Shown: piece by piece, positions 8,927 through 17,974 of the stretch
How positions within the stretch are numbered: the stretch's first letter is position 1
Layout: each line of letters opens with the position of its first letter
Assembly (NCBI GenBank): GCA_963522145.1
Contig: CAUQXI010000019.1
Location: forward strand, 1-64,000
DNA length: 64,000 nucleotides
Origin: Mesorhizobium_B sp963522145
GTDB taxonomy: Bacteria > Pseudomonadota > Alphaproteobacteria > Rhizobiales > Rhizobiaceae
Direction: 5' to 3'
Made by a program: the position numbers and the translations under genes
The notes under the pieces: model-generated
The model's input: the letters and a program-made list of their open reading frames with translations, nothing else
The model's database searches: none
What the model was told of the DNA's origin: nothing

Positions 8927-9928
8927 TTATGCGAGCCCTTGCGCGGAATTCTTGCGCGCGAGCTGCTCCTCCCAGGCAAGCGCATCGCCCACGATCAGGT
9001 CGAGATCGTCGCGCGCGGGAACCCATCCGAATTCCTGTTTTGCCCGCGCGGGGTTGGCGACCACCGCTGGCGCATCGCCCGGACGGCGCGCCACCTCCTC
9101 GACGCGAAAATCCCGGCCGGACACGCGGCGGACGCTTTCGATCACCTCGCGCACGGAGAAGCCCCGCCCATAGCCGCAGTTGGCGACGAGGCTCGGCGCG
9201 CCCGAACGCAGCCGCTTGAGGGCGAGAAGGTGGGCGCGCGCAAGGTCGCTCACATGGATATAGTCGCGGATGCAGGTGCCGTCCGGCGTGTCGTAGTCCG
9301 TGCCGAACACCTTCATGGCGGGCCGGCGGCCCAGTGCCGTCTGGCTCGCGACCTTGATCAGATGGGTGGCACCCGCCGTGGACTGGCCGGTGCGCCCGTG
9401 CGGGTCGGCGCCCGCCACATTGAAATAGCGAAGTGCGGAATAGGTGAAGTCGTGCGCGGCTGCAGCATCACGCAGCATCCACTCGCTCATGAGCTTGGAC
9501 AGGCCATAGGGCGACTCAGGGGACAGCGGCGCGTCCTCCGAAACCGGCTCGGCCCCTGCCCCGCCATAAACCGCGGCGGTCGAGGAAAATATGAAATGCG
9601 GAACGCTGCCCTGCACCGCCGCTTCGATCAGAGCGCGCGTCTTGCAGGTGTTGTTCTCATAATAGCCGAGCGGATCGGCCACCGATTCAGGCACCACGAT
9701 GGAGCCGGCGAAATGGATCACGGCGTCGATGCCATATTCGCGGATGATGCCGGCCACCAGCTCGCGGTCGGCAATATCGCCCTGCACCAGCCTGGCCTCG
9801 GGCGCCACCGCCCATGGGAATCCGGTCGACAGGCGGTCGAGCACGACGACCTCCTGGCCCGCGTCCATCAGTTCCCAGACCATGTGGCTGCCGATATAGC
9901 CGGCCCCGCCCGTCACCAGAACCGCCAT
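8927..9928 (-). CDS. galE: UDP-glucose 4-epimerase
   Basis: A 333-residue extended SDR. The N-terminus carries the NAD-binding GGAGYIGSH motif (residues 7-15); the catalytic SSTAAVYG serine region and YGLSK (Tyr and Lys) follow near residues 115-150. It interconverts UDP-glucose and UDP-galactose in the cytoplasm, feeding exopolysaccharide and lipopolysaccharide synthesis in this group. It stands alone on the minus strand between tamA and the divergent hemA. Length and motifs match bacterial GalE closely, including a NAxxGRTG-like substrate-site segment (DPHGRTGQS). Confidence 0.93.
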   Translation of the reverse strand: MAVLVTGGAGYIGSHMVWELMDAGQEVVVLDRLSTGFPWAVAPEARLVQGDIADRELVAGIIREYGIDAVIHFAGSIVVPESVADPLGYYENNTCKTRALIEAAVQGSVPHFIFSSTAAVYGGAGAEPVSEDAPLSPESPYGLSKLMSEWMLRDAAAAHDFTYSALRYFNVAGADPHGRTGQSTAGATHLIKVASQTALGRRPAMKVFGTDYDTPDGTCIRDYIHVSDLARAHLLALKRLRSGAPSLVANCGYGRGFSVREVIESVRRVSGRDFRVEEVARRPGDAPAVVANPARAKQEFGWVPARDDLDLIVGDALAWEEQLARKNSAQGLA

Positions 9929-10041
9929 TGGCGCCCATCTCCACGGCGCCCCTTGCGCGCGGCTCGTGCCTATCGCGGGCGTAAGGGACGATCAAGGCCG
10001 ATGCTCGATACAAACCCGGCGCGGGCAAACCGGGAACAGGC

Positions 10042-10055
10042 TTGACGTGGATCAA
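10042..10055. promoter_or_regulatory. FNR/FixK-type box upstream of hemA
   Basis: TTGACGTGGATCAA matches the anaerobox pattern TTGAY-N4-ATCAA with symmetric TTGA/TCAA arms. It lies 123 bases before the hemA start, a position fit for activation by an FnrL/FixK-type regulator. In several alphaproteobacteria hemA is known to respond to oxygen through such sites; that it does so here is inference. Confidence 0.6.
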
Positions 10056-10177
10056 GGCGCAAAGCTTCCGCGCATGGTCGAAAACATTCGTCGGACCGTG
10101 GCATTTTGACCGTTGGGCCGACATGGACGGTGCGGGTTCCACTCTCTATGATCCCGCCGCACTTCTCGAGGATAAGC

Positions 10178-11455
10178 ATGAACTACGAACGGTTCTTCGA
10201 CGAGGCGATCGGACAGCTGCACGCCGAGCGCCGCTATCGGGTGTTCGCCGACCTCGAGCGCCGCGCGGGCGCATTTCCTTCCGCTTCCTTTCGCAGCGGC
10301 GACAGCGCGCGCGACATCACCGTCTGGTGCTCCAACGATTATCTCGGCATGGGCCAGAACCCGGGCGTGATCGCGGCCCTGCAGGACACCGCATCCAGGC
10401 TCGGCGCGGGCGCGGGCGGCACGCGCAACATTTCGGGCACCAACCATCCTCTGGTCGAGCTGGAGCGCGAGCTCGCCGATTTGCACGGCAAGGAAGCGGC
10501 GCTCGTCTTCACTTCCGGATTCGTGTCGAACGAGGCGTCGATCTCGACCATCGCCCGGCTGCTGCCGAACTGCCTCGTTCTGTCGGACGAGCTCAACCAC
10601 GCTTCCATGATCGAGGGCGTGCGGCGCTCCGGCGCGGAAAAAAAGATATTCCGCCACAACGACATCGCCCATCTTGAAAGCCTGCTCAAGGCGGCGGGCC
10701 GCGAGCGCGCCAAGCTGATCGTGTTCGAGTCGGTTTATTCCATGGACGGCGATGTCGCGCCGATTGCCGAGATCGTGGAACTGGCCGAGCGCTGGAACGC
10801 CATGACCTATATCGACGAGGTCCATGCCGTGGGCATGTACGGTCCACGCGGCGGCGGCATCACCGAGCGCGAGGGGCTGGCCGACCGCATCGACGTGATC
10901 GAGGGAACGCTCGCCAAGGCGTTCGGCACGCTCGGCGGCTATATCACGGGCACGGCTGCCGTGATCGATGCCGTGCGCTCCTATGCGCCGGGCTTCATCT
11001 TCACCACCGCGCTGCCGCCGGCGATCGCGGCAGCCGCGACGGCGTCGATCCGCCATCTCAAGGCGTCAAGCGCCGAGCGCGAGGCACAGGCACGGCAGGC
11101 GGCACGCACCAAGCAGGTGCTGCGCGCGGCCAAGCTGCCGGTGATGCCGTCCGACACCCATATCGTGCCGCTTCTGGTGGGCGATCCAGAGCTCTGCAAG
11201 CAGGCCTGCGACCGCCTGCTCGACAAGCACGGCATCTATATCCAGCCGATCAACTATCCGACCGTGCCGCGCGGCACCGAGCGGCTGCGCATCACGCCGA
11301 CCCCGCTTCATGGCGACGCGCTGATCGACACGCTGTGCGAGGCTCTCGTGGAAACCTGGAACGCCGTCGGCATTCCGTTCGATGCAAGCAACCGGCCGGC
11401 ATTCCACCGCAGCGACCGCGTGGTGCCGCTGATGGTGTCCAAGGCCGGCGGCTGA
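10178..11455 (+). CDS. hemA: 5-aminolevulinate synthase
   Basis: A 425-residue pyridoxal-phosphate enzyme of the alpha-oxoamine synthase family. It condenses glycine and succinyl-CoA to 5-aminolevulinate, the first step of haem synthesis in alphaproteobacteria (the Shemin route). Visible are NDYLGMG, the glycine-rich GAGAGGTRNISG, the DEVHAVGMYG aspartate motif, and the cofactor lysine K247 in EGTLAKAFG, matching K248 of the Rhodobacter enzyme. The ATG at 10178 has GAGGAT upstream and gives the family's usual N-terminus; an in-frame extension to 10106 is not needed. An FNR-type box precedes it. Confidence 0.95.
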   Translation: MNYERFFDEAIGQLHAERRYRVFADLERRAGAFPSASFRSGDSARDITVWCSNDYLGMGQNPGVIAALQDTASRLGAGAGGTRNISGTNHPLVELERELADLHGKEAALVFTSGFVSNEASISTIARLLPNCLVLSDELNHASMIEGVRRSGAEKKIFRHNDIAHLESLLKAAGRERAKLIVFESVYSMDGDVAPIAEIVELAERWNAMTYIDEVHAVGMYGPRGGGITEREGLADRIDVIEGTLAKAFGTLGGYITGTAAVIDAVRSYAPGFIFTTALPPAIAAAATASIRHLKASSAEREAQARQAARTKQVLRAAKLPVMPSDTHIVPLLVGDPELCKQACDRLLDKHGIYIQPINYPTVPRGTERLRITPTPLHGDALIDTLCEALVETWNAVGIPFDASNRPAFHRSDRVVPLMVSKAGG

Positions 11456-11493
11456 GGCCCGCACTTCCTGCTCTGAGGAAATCCCTGTCGGCG

Positions 11494-12660
11494 TCAGACG
11501 CTCTCGATCCAGCGGGCCAACCGATGGGCGGCTTCTTCCATCTGGTCGAGCCGGCGATGGAAGCACAGGCGGAACGCATCGGCGCCGCCTTCGCCGAACG
11601 CCGTTCCGGGCGCCAGCCCTACATTCGCATGATCGACGATGTCGAAGGCGGCCTGACGTGAATCCGAGATGCCATCCACGTTGAAGAACAGGTAGAAGGC
11701 GCCAGCGGGCGGGCTCAGGCTCACGTGGCCCGTCGCCGAAAGGATGTCGCAGGTCAGGTCGCGGGCGGCTCTCGCGCGCTCCACCTGGCTCACAATGAAG
11801 TCGTCGCCCTGATCAAGCGCCGCGACCGCCCCGCGCTGCATGAACTGGGCGACGCCGGAGGTGGAATACTGGATGAGGTTTTCCAGCACCTGTCCGAGCG
11901 CCGGATGAGCGCGAATCCATCCCACGCGCCAGCCGGTCATGGCCCAGTTCTTGGAAAATGAGTTGACGAAGAGGATGCGGTCTTCCGGCTCCGCAATGTC
12001 GAAGAAGGACGGTGCGCGCCCGCCTTCGTAGTGGAACAGCGAATAGATTTCGTCGGCGATGATCCAGAGCCCGTGATGGCGGGCCAGCGCGAGGATTTCG
12101 CTCAACGCCTCGCGTGAGGCGGTCCAGCCGGTCGGGTTGGACGGGCTGTTGAGGAAGATCGCCCTTGTTCTGGGCGTCACCGCCGCCTTCACGCGATCGA
12201 GGTCGCACCACCAGCCATTCGCGCCATGCTCCAGCCGCACCGAAACGGGGCGCGCGCCCGAAAGCGCGACGGCGGCCGGAAAGTTCGGCCAGGAGGGAGA
12301 CAGGTGGACGACCTCGTCACCGGATCCGGTCGTCGCAGTCAGCGCGAGCTGGATCGCGTGCATTCCGGAGCCAGTGACGATGAACTCGTCAAACGAGAAG
12401 GTGCGATCGAAATGCCGCGTGTGATAGCGCGCCAGCGCCTCCCGCAGCTCCGGAATGCCGCGCTGCCAGGTGTAGAAGGTTTCGCCGCGCGCCAGCCCGT
12501 CCTGCGCGGCCTGCGTGATGAAGGCGGGCGTCGAAAGATCGCCCTCGCCCGCCCAGAGCGGGATCAGGCCTTCGCGCATCCGGCCGTAGTTCAGCACCGC
12601 CACGATGCCGCTTTCGGGCGCAGCCAGGGCTTCGGAGCGCAGGCTTCCGGTCAGATCCAT
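11494..12660 (-). CDS. Pyridoxal-phosphate-dependent aminotransferase (class I/II)
   Basis: A 388-residue fold-type-I aminotransferase of the aspartate-aminotransferase superfamily. It contains the NSPSNPTG motif, the IADEIYSLFHYEG aspartate/tyrosine pair, and the Schiff-base lysine in NSFSKNWAMTGWRVGW. Its natural amino acid cannot be read from the sequence; close relatives are annotated as aspartate/tyrosine-like aminotransferases in rhizobia. It converges with hemA and is followed on the same strand (genomically upstream of it) by mscL with no evident operon link. Confidence 0.88.
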   Translation of the reverse strand: MDLTGSLRSEALAAPESGIVAVLNYGRMREGLIPLWAGEGDLSTPAFITQAAQDGLARGETFYTWQRGIPELREALARYHTRHFDRTFSFDEFIVTGSGMHAIQLALTATTGSGDEVVHLSPSWPNFPAAVALSGARPVSVRLEHGANGWWCDLDRVKAAVTPRTRAIFLNSPSNPTGWTASREALSEILALARHHGLWIIADEIYSLFHYEGGRAPSFFDIAEPEDRILFVNSFSKNWAMTGWRVGWIRAHPALGQVLENLIQYSTSGVAQFMQRGAVAALDQGDDFIVSQVERARAARDLTCDILSATGHVSLSPPAGAFYLFFNVDGISDSRQAAFDIVDHANVGLAPGTAFGEGGADAFRLCFHRRLDQMEEAAHRLARWIESV

Positions 12661-12726
12661 CGAACGAGCATTCCTTGTGGAAGCGTCAGCCTCTAGCCGA
12701 AAGCCGCCGGCATGGAAACAACGTGC

Positions 12727-13176
12727 TCAGACCACCGGGCGCCGGGCGAGGATGTCGCGGATTTCCGTCAGCAGCGCTACATCGGCGGGCGGGGCCGATG
12801 GTACCTCGGGCTCGACATGCTTCTGGCGCACGGCGCGGCGGCGCATCTCGTTCACCGCCTTGACCATCAGGAAGATGATGAAGGCGAGGATGAGGAAGTT
12901 CAGCACCACCGTAATGAAGTTGCCATAGGCGAAGACGGCGCCCTGCTTGCGCGCTTCTTCCAGCGTGGTCGCAGAAATGTTGGAAGCGAGCGGGAGAAAG
13001 TAGTTGGAGAAGTCGACGCCGCCGAAAAGCGCGCCCACCAGCGGCATGATGATATCGTTGACCGCGGAATTGACGATCAGGCCGAAGGCGCCGCCGATGA
13101 TCACGCCAACGGCGAGATCCATCACATTGCCCTTGGAGATGAACTCCTGAAATTCCTTGAGCATCCGGTTCTCCAA
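12727..13176 (-). CDS. mscL: Large-conductance mechanosensitive channel
   Basis: A 149-residue protein with the MscL signature: an amphipathic N-terminus (LKEFQEFISKGNVMDLAVGVIIGGAFG), TM1, a periplasmic loop, TM2 (VVLNFLILAFIIFLMVKAVN), and a charged cytoplasmic C-terminus. As a homopentamer in the inner membrane it opens on strong tension and releases solutes during hypo-osmotic shock. Residue order and length agree with the family (136-150). It is a stand-alone gene; the sequence shows no specific control site. Confidence 0.96.
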   Translation of the reverse strand: MENRMLKEFQEFISKGNVMDLAVGVIIGGAFGLIVNSAVNDIIMPLVGALFGGVDFSNYFLPLASNISATTLEEARKQGAVFAYGNFITVVLNFLILAFIIFLMVKAVNEMRRRAVRQKHVEPEVPSAPPADVALLTEIRDILARRPVV

Positions 13177-13266
13177 AGGTTGAGGACAAAAACTTGCCTG
13201 ACGGCAACGCGCTACCTTCGCGGAACGGCAGGGAAAATCAATCCTGCGGGCAATCTCCCAAGAATT

Positions 13267-13716
13267 TCAGGGCTGAAAGTTCGTCCGGTCGGGCGAAGGC
13301 GCGGCCGGCTCGTCGCGGTCGCGGGCGATGTCGATGAAGCGGCGGAGGAATCGCTCCATCAGGCCGAGGGTCTTGTCCACGTCTTCCTCGGAAGGAAGCT
13401 TCACGGCAGGTGCGGCTTCGAGAGCCGCGACGCGCTTTTCCAGGGCCGCGAGATCGGCGCGAAGGCGGTCAGTCTCGCTTTCCATGGCGGACCGTTCATC
13501 GGCGGACAGCCGGCAGACGAGCTGGTCGCCATCCTCGCGGCAGACGGAGACGGCGCCCGTCTGCGTGTCGAGCCGCACATAGCCGTCGTCGTTCCGCTCG
13601 AGCTGGAAGCGTTCGACGCGGTCCTGTGCCTGGGCAGCAGCACAGGGCAGAAGGGCAAGAAAGACGATGACCCGGCGCATGCGAAAGCTCCTCGCGGAAA
13701 GTGATCTGTTCATCAT
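13267..13716 (-). CDS. Secreted coiled-coil hypothetical protein
   Basis: 149 residues with a signal peptide (MRRVIVFLALLPCAAAQAQ, beginning at codon 13, a likelier start than the upstream ATG). The mature part has a small cysteine-containing segment (CREDGDQLVC) and a heptad-rich helix near residues 75-100 (ETDRLRADLAALEKRVAALE) that should form a coiled coil, then a Pro-rich end. This layout is common among uncharacterised periplasmic proteins in Rhizobiales. No enzymatic motif. It lies about 70 bp from the divergent DUF952 gene and may share a promoter region with it. Confidence 0.65.
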   Translation of the reverse strand: MMNRSLSARSFRMRRVIVFLALLPCAAAQAQDRVERFQLERNDDGYVRLDTQTGAVSVCREDGDQLVCRLSADERSAMESETDRLRADLAALEKRVAALEAAPAVKLPSEEDVDKTLGLMERFLRRFIDIARDRDEPAAPSPDRTNFQP

Positions 13717-13786
13717 CTAGGGCCGAAGCGCGGCGAAATCACGGAACGGCTTTTCTCCGCTGCCCCCGCCCCGTAAGAACCCGCGC

Positions 13787-14131
13787 ATGGCCCTGATATT
13801 CAAGATCTGTCCGGAAAGTCTGTGGCGCGAGGCTGAAGCGGCAGGCGCGTTCCGTGGCGCGGCCGTCGATCTTGCGGATGGCTTCATCCATTTCTCCGAT
13901 GCCTCACAAGTGGCCGAAACGGCAGCCAGGCATTTCAGCGGGCAGACCGGGCTTTTGCTGGTCGCGGTGCAGGCGGAAGATCTCGGCGCGGCGCTGGTGT
14001 GGGAGGTCTCGCGCGGCGGAGCGCGGTTTCCGCATCTTTATGGAGCGCTTCCTCTTTCGGGGGTGCGCTGGACGAAGCCGCTGCCGCTTGGGCCCGACGG
14101 CACGCACATCTTTCCGCCGCTCGACCGATGA
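13787..14131 (+). CDS. DUF952 family protein
   Basis: A 114-residue cytoplasmic protein of the DUF952 family: IFKICPESLWREAEAAG at the start, the characteristic DGFIHFSDASQVAETAARHF block (His in FIHFS), and FPHLYGALPL near the end. The biochemical role of the family is not settled. Its stop codon overlaps the pyrD start (ATGA), so it is translationally coupled to pyrD; this DUF952-pyrD pairing is common in alphaproteobacteria. Confidence 0.88.
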   Translation: MALIFKICPESLWREAEAAGAFRGAAVDLADGFIHFSDASQVAETAARHFSGQTGLLLVAVQAEDLGAALVWEVSRGGARFPHLYGALPLSGVRWTKPLPLGPDGTHIFPPLDR

Positions 14132-15204
14132 CCCTTTCCGCGCTTATTTCCCGGCCCTTGTTCTGCCTTGACCCCGAACGGGCGCATGGCATGGCGATCC
14201 GCGTGCTCAAGCTCCTTCCTCCGAGCGCTCCGCCGCCCCCCGACCCGATCCTGAGCGTCCAACTCTGCGGCATCACATTCCCCAATCCGCTCGGCATGGC
14301 GGCCGGGTTCGACAAGAATGGCGAGGTGCCGGGCGGGCTTCTTCGGCTTGGCTTCGGCTTTGCCGAGGTCGGCACGGTCACGCCGCGCCCACAGGCTGGA
14401 AATCCGCGCCCGCGCATCTTCCGCCTTCCGCACGAGCAGGCGGTGATCAACCGGCTCGGCTTCAACAATGACGGCCACGATGCCTGTTTCCACAGGCTCG
14501 CGCGTCGCCGGACGCGCGGCGGCGTCGTCGGCGTGAATATCGGCGCCAACAAGGATTCGTTCGATCGTTTCGCGGATTATGAGGCCGGCGTTCGCCGCTT
14601 CGCGCCGCTCGCCTCCTACCTCGCCGTCAACATCTCCTCGCCCAACACGCCTGGCCTGCGCGATCTTCAGGCGCGCGCTTCGCTGCGCGAGCTGCTTTCG
14701 CGCGTAGCCGCAGCGCGGAGCGGCATGCCGGTCCAGCCGCCGGTCTTCCTCAAGATCGCACCGGATCTCGACGAGGGCGGGCTGGAAGACGTAGCGGCGG
14801 AAGTCGGGAACTCCGGCATCGACGGCGTGGTCGTGTCCAACACCACGCTCGCACGGCCCGTGGCAATGGAGACGCCGCGCCGCGCGGAAGCAGGCGGGTT
14901 GTCGGGGCAGCCTCTTTTCGTGCGCTCAACGATCGCGCTCGCCAAGATGCGCCGGCTGCTCGGACCGGAGATCGCGCTGATCGGGGTCGGCGGTGTGGAT
15001 GACGTCCAAAGCGCGGCGGAGAAAATCCGCGCAGGAGCCGATCTCGTGCAGCTTTACACCGGGCTGATCTACCGTGGGCCGGGGTTGCCGCGCGCGATCC
15101 TGCGCGGCCTTCGGACCATCGCCCGGCAAGAAGGCGTGGCGAACATCCGCGCGCTTCGCGACACGCGCCTCGATCACTGGGCAGACAAGCCGCTGTTGCC
15201 CTGA
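14128..15204 (+). CDS. pyrD: Quinone-dependent dihydroorotate dehydrogenase (class 2)
   Basis: A 358-residue membrane-associated flavoenzyme that oxidises dihydroorotate to orotate with electrons to quinone, the fourth step of pyrimidine synthesis. Class-2 traits: an N-terminal amphipathic segment, GMAAGFDKNGE, the INRLGFNNDG motif, NISSPNT, the catalytic Ser region, and the FMN-phosphate site near GVGGV plus QLYTGLIYRGP. The ATG at 14128 overlaps the stop of the DUF952 gene. Downstream, the deacetylase-like gene follows after 25 bp and may be in the same transcript. Confidence 0.96.
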   Translation: MTLSALISRPLFCLDPERAHGMAIRVLKLLPPSAPPPPDPILSVQLCGITFPNPLGMAAGFDKNGEVPGGLLRLGFGFAEVGTVTPRPQAGNPRPRIFRLPHEQAVINRLGFNNDGHDACFHRLARRRTRGGVVGVNIGANKDSFDRFADYEAGVRRFAPLASYLAVNISSPNTPGLRDLQARASLRELLSRVAAARSGMPVQPPVFLKIAPDLDEGGLEDVAAEVGNSGIDGVVVSNTTLARPVAMETPRRAEAGGLSGQPLFVRSTIALAKMRRLLGPEIALIGVGGVDDVQSAAEKIRAGADLVQLYTGLIYRGPGLPRAILRGLRTIARQEGVANIRALRDTRLDHWADKPLLP

Positions 15205-15229
15205 GCGGCGCGCCCTAGATGAGAGGGCG

Positions 15230-16126
15230 ATGCCGCTCCCGATCGTCTGCCATCCCGACTATGATGCGGGCTTTCCCGCCGATCATCGCTTTCCCATGAG
15301 CAAATACCGCCTCCTGCGCGAGGCGCTGGAAGCGCGCGGGCTGCTGACCGACGCCCATGAGCCGGAACTGCCCGGCTTCGCGCAGCTCGCTCGCGCCCAT
15401 GACGAGGATTATGTGGCGCAGGTTCTGGAATGCCGTGTCGAGCACCGGATCGAGCGTGAAATCGGCTTTCCCGTATCGCCCCGCGTTTCGCGGCGCGCGC
15501 AGCTTGCGACCGCGGGCACCCTGCTTGCCGCCCGTCTTGCGCTCCGAACCGGCCTCGCCTGCAACGCGGCGGGCGGCAGCCATCATGCAAGGCGGGCGCA
15601 CGGCGCGGGGTTCTGCACCTTCAACGACGTGGCCGTCGCGGCGCTGACTCTGCTCGACGAGGGTGAGGCTGAGAGCATCCTAGTGCTGGACCTCGACGTG
15701 CATCAGGGCGACGGCACGGCCGACATTCTGCGAAACGAGCCGCAGGTGTTCACCGTTTCGATCCATGCCGAAAAGAACTATCCCGTCCGCAAGGTGCCCT
15801 CGTCGCTCGACATTGGCCTGGCCGACCAGACCGGCGACGCGGACTATCTCGCTACTCTTTGCGCGTTGCTGCCCGAACTTTCCGCCAAGCGCCGCTTCGA
15901 TCTGGTCTTCTTCAATGCGGGCGTCGATCCGCACGGCGCCGACAAGCTCGGGCGGCTGGCGCTGACCGACGAGGGGCTGCACGCGCGGGAAGAAACGGTG
16001 ATCCGCCACTTCCGCGAGGCGGGCACACCGCTTTGCGGCGTGATCGGCGGCGGCTACGGCGCGGATGTCGCTGCGATCGCCGCGCGCCACGCCATCCTGT
16101 TCGAGACCGCGGCGCGCTTTGCCTAG
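15230..16126 (+). CDS. Histone deacetylase superfamily amidohydrolase
   Basis: 298 residues of the arginase/deacetylase fold. Key residues are visible: the GGSHHARRAHGAGFCTFNDVAVAA double histidine and zinc-site segment, DLDVHQGDGTADIL (zinc ligands Asp and His), and GVDPHGADKLGRLALT with the third aspartate. Bacterial members act on acetylpolyamines or other N-acetylated small molecules; the substrate here is unknown. The ATG at 15230 starts 25 bp after pyrD. Its last four bases overlap the convergent DUF6460 gene. Confidence 0.9.
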   Translation: MPLPIVCHPDYDAGFPADHRFPMSKYRLLREALEARGLLTDAHEPELPGFAQLARAHDEDYVAQVLECRVEHRIEREIGFPVSPRVSRRAQLATAGTLLAARLALRTGLACNAAGGSHHARRAHGAGFCTFNDVAVAALTLLDEGEAESILVLDLDVHQGDGTADILRNEPQVFTVSIHAEKNYPVRKVPSSLDIGLADQTGDADYLATLCALLPELSAKRRFDLVFFNAGVDPHGADKLGRLALTDEGLHAREETVIRHFREAGTPLCGVIGGGYGADVAAIAARHAILFETAARFA

Positions 16127-16419
16127 CGGCGGTAGCTCATCAGGCGAATGACGATAAAGGCCGGCACGACGATGGCGGCGCCCAGAAGGAAGTAGCCGAC
16201 GAAATTATCAAAGGCGCGGAAGCCCATGTTCCAGACATCGCGCACCGCATCCTCGATCGCCCACAGGATGTCGCGCGGGTTCCAGCCGAAGAAGTTCATC
16301 ACCATGCCGACGAGCACGGAAACGACGATGAGCTTGATCGCCACGCGAAGCGGCGAGTCGCCCAGGAGGCGCGTGGCGCCACCTCGCGTGCGGGCGGCAG
16401 ATCGGGATGGTTCGCTCAT
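16123..16419 (-). CDS. DUF6460-type small membrane protein
   Basis: A 98-residue protein with two hydrophobic segments (residues about 27-45 and 72-93) separated by an amphipathic stretch with the conserved-looking FFGWNPRDILW motif. The first 25 residues are polar and Arg/Ser-rich. The pattern fits the DUF6460 family of Rhizobiales, recognised from memory rather than a search. It is convergent with the deacetylase gene (4-bp overlap). Function unknown. Confidence 0.7.
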   Translation of the reverse strand: MSEPSRSAARTRGGATRLLGDSPLRVAIKLIVVSVLVGMVMNFFGWNPRDILWAIEDAVRDVWNMGFRAFDNFVGYFLLGAAIVVPAFIVIRLMSYRR

Positions 16420-16502
16420 GGCTTCGACATATGAAGGGTTCCGGACGGTTGCAAGCTGCCCCTTTGCGCCCGCGTGCCACCCGTGCTAGAAAATATGGGC
16501 AG

Positions 16503-16576
16503 GCGGGTATGATGTAATGGTAGCTTGTCAGCTTCCCAAGCTGATCGCGCGGGTTCGATTCCCGCTACCCGCTCCA
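16503..16576 (+). tRNA. tRNA-Gly (anticodon CCC)
   Basis: A complete 74-base cloverleaf. The acceptor arm GCGGGTA pairs with TACCCGC, the anticodon stem TCAGC/GCTGA encloses the loop TTCCCAA with anticodon CCC (reads GGG glycine codons), the T arm contains GGTTCGATTCC, and the discriminator T is followed by an encoded CCA. It starts 26 bp after a short intergenic stretch and ends just before the convergent dcd gene. Confidence 0.96.
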
Positions 16577-16584
16577 GCCGCTTC

Positions 16585-17730
16585 TCAGCTTCGGAAATGC
16601 TTGGACAGCTTCAGGCCCTGCGCCTGGTAGTTGGAAGAGAGATCGCTGCCGTAGAGCTTCTGCGGGCGGGCGAGCATGTGCTCGTAAACGAGGCGGCCGA
16701 CGATCTGCCCGTGCTCCAGGATGAACGGCACTTCGTGCGAGCGCACCTCGAGCACTGCGCGGCTGCCCTGGCCGCCGGCCGCGAAGTGGCCGAAGCCCGG
16801 ATCAAAGAAGCCGGCATAATGGACACGGAACTCGCCCACGAGCGGATCGAACGGCGTCATCTCGGCGGCGAAAAGCGGGGGCACATGGACTGCCTCGCGC
16901 GAGACGAGGATATAGAACTCGTCCGGATCGAGAACGAGCTCGCCGCTGCGATGGGCGCGGATGGGCTCCCAGAAGTCGGAGGCGTCCTCCGCCGCGCGCT
17001 TGTCCACGTCGATCACGCCCGTATGGTGCTTGCCGCGATAGCCGACGATCCCGCCCGGCTCGGCTCCCGCCAGATCCACGGACAGCGCGATGCCGCCGCC
17101 CGAAATGCTCGGATCGCTTGTGGTGACAAGGGTTTCTCGGGCGTGCAGAGCCTGAAGCTCGGCCTCGCTCAAGCCTGAACGCCCTTTGCGGAAGCGGATC
17201 TGCGAAAGGCGCGATCCGGTGCGCGCAAGGATCGGAAATGTGCGCGGACTCACCTCAAGGAAAAGAGGCCCGGCATAGCCCGCCGGCACATGGTCGAACT
17301 CGGGCGCGTGGTCGGCCATCACGCGGGTGAAGATGTCGAGCCGCCCCGTCGAGCTTTTCGGATTAGCCGAGGCCGAGACGCCTTCAGGCAGGCGGAAGTT
17401 TTCGAGCAGCGGCACGATATAGACGCAGCCGGTCTCGAGCACCGCGCCCGCGCGCAGGTCGATCGCATGCAGCGTCAGCCGGTCGAGCTTCGCCTGCACC
17501 GTACTGTTCGGGCCGGGAAGAAAGCTCGCCCGCACGCGCCACGCGGTTTCGCCCAGACGCAGGTCGAGGCTCGCGGGCTGGATCTGATCGGGATCAAGCG
17601 CACGGGGCGAGGAAAGAGCGCCGGCCTCGAACAGCGCGGCGATTTCCTGATCCGGAAGGATGCCGGTCTCGCGCGCGGCTTCTCTCGTGCCCGATCCCGG
17701 GGCCGGCTGGAGAAGCGAAGAAGCGTTCAT
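16585..17730 (-). CDS. dcd: dCTP deaminase (long alphaproteobacterial form)
   Basis: A 381-residue 2'-deoxycytidine triphosphate deaminase, giving dUTP for thymidylate synthesis. This form is about twice the length of E. coli Dcd (193 residues) and contains two dUTPase/Dcd-like beta modules: the first around QIQPASLDLRLG and SSTGRLDIFTRV, the second around VPPLFAAEMTPFDPLVGEFRVHYAGFFDPGFG. The start ATG at 17730 is preceded by AGGTGAT; an ORF extension to 17778 is unlikely. Long tandem forms are normal in Rhizobiales. Confidence 0.87.
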   Translation of the reverse strand: MNASSLLQPAPGSGTREAARETGILPDQEIAALFEAGALSSPRALDPDQIQPASLDLRLGETAWRVRASFLPGPNSTVQAKLDRLTLHAIDLRAGAVLETGCVYIVPLLENFRLPEGVSASANPKSSTGRLDIFTRVMADHAPEFDHVPAGYAGPLFLEVSPRTFPILARTGSRLSQIRFRKGRSGLSEAELQALHARETLVTTSDPSISGGGIALSVDLAGAEPGGIVGYRGKHHTGVIDVDKRAAEDASDFWEPIRAHRSGELVLDPDEFYILVSREAVHVPPLFAAEMTPFDPLVGEFRVHYAGFFDPGFGHFAAGGQGSRAVLEVRSHEVPFILEHGQIVGRLVYEHMLARPQKLYGSDLSSNYQAQGLKLSKHFRS

Positions 17731-17895
17731 CGGCAAGATCACCTTGAAAGAGCGAGCGGGGCGCCGGGGTGCGGCCACGAGCGAGGCGCACCAACCTTCG
17801 ATCAGTGCTGATGTCTATCGCATAGAACTTTGCGAAAGCCTTGCAACCCGCAGCCGCATTGACAGCTACGCCGGGAGTGCCTTAAGAGCACACAT

Positions 17896-17955
17896 CCCGT
17901 GGTGATTTGGCCGGTCGGCTTGCAGCCACGTTAAACAAGTCGCTAAAGGACCGTG
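17896..17955 (+). ncRNA. SAM-II riboswitch (metA RNA motif)
   Basis: The segment contains the conserved SAM-II elements in order: CCCGTGGTGATTTGG (P1 5' strand and loop), the CCGGTCGGCTTGCAGCCACG block that closes P1 (GTGG with CCAC), then GTTAAACAAGTCGCTAAAGGACC, where the AAGTCGC/CTAAAG part forms the P2 pseudoknot. It lies 70 bases before the metZ start. S-adenosylmethionine binding is known to lower expression of methionine genes in this class. An intrinsic terminator follows, so control may work on transcription. Confidence 0.93.
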
Positions 17956-17974
17956 GCCGCCAGGAGGCCGTTGG

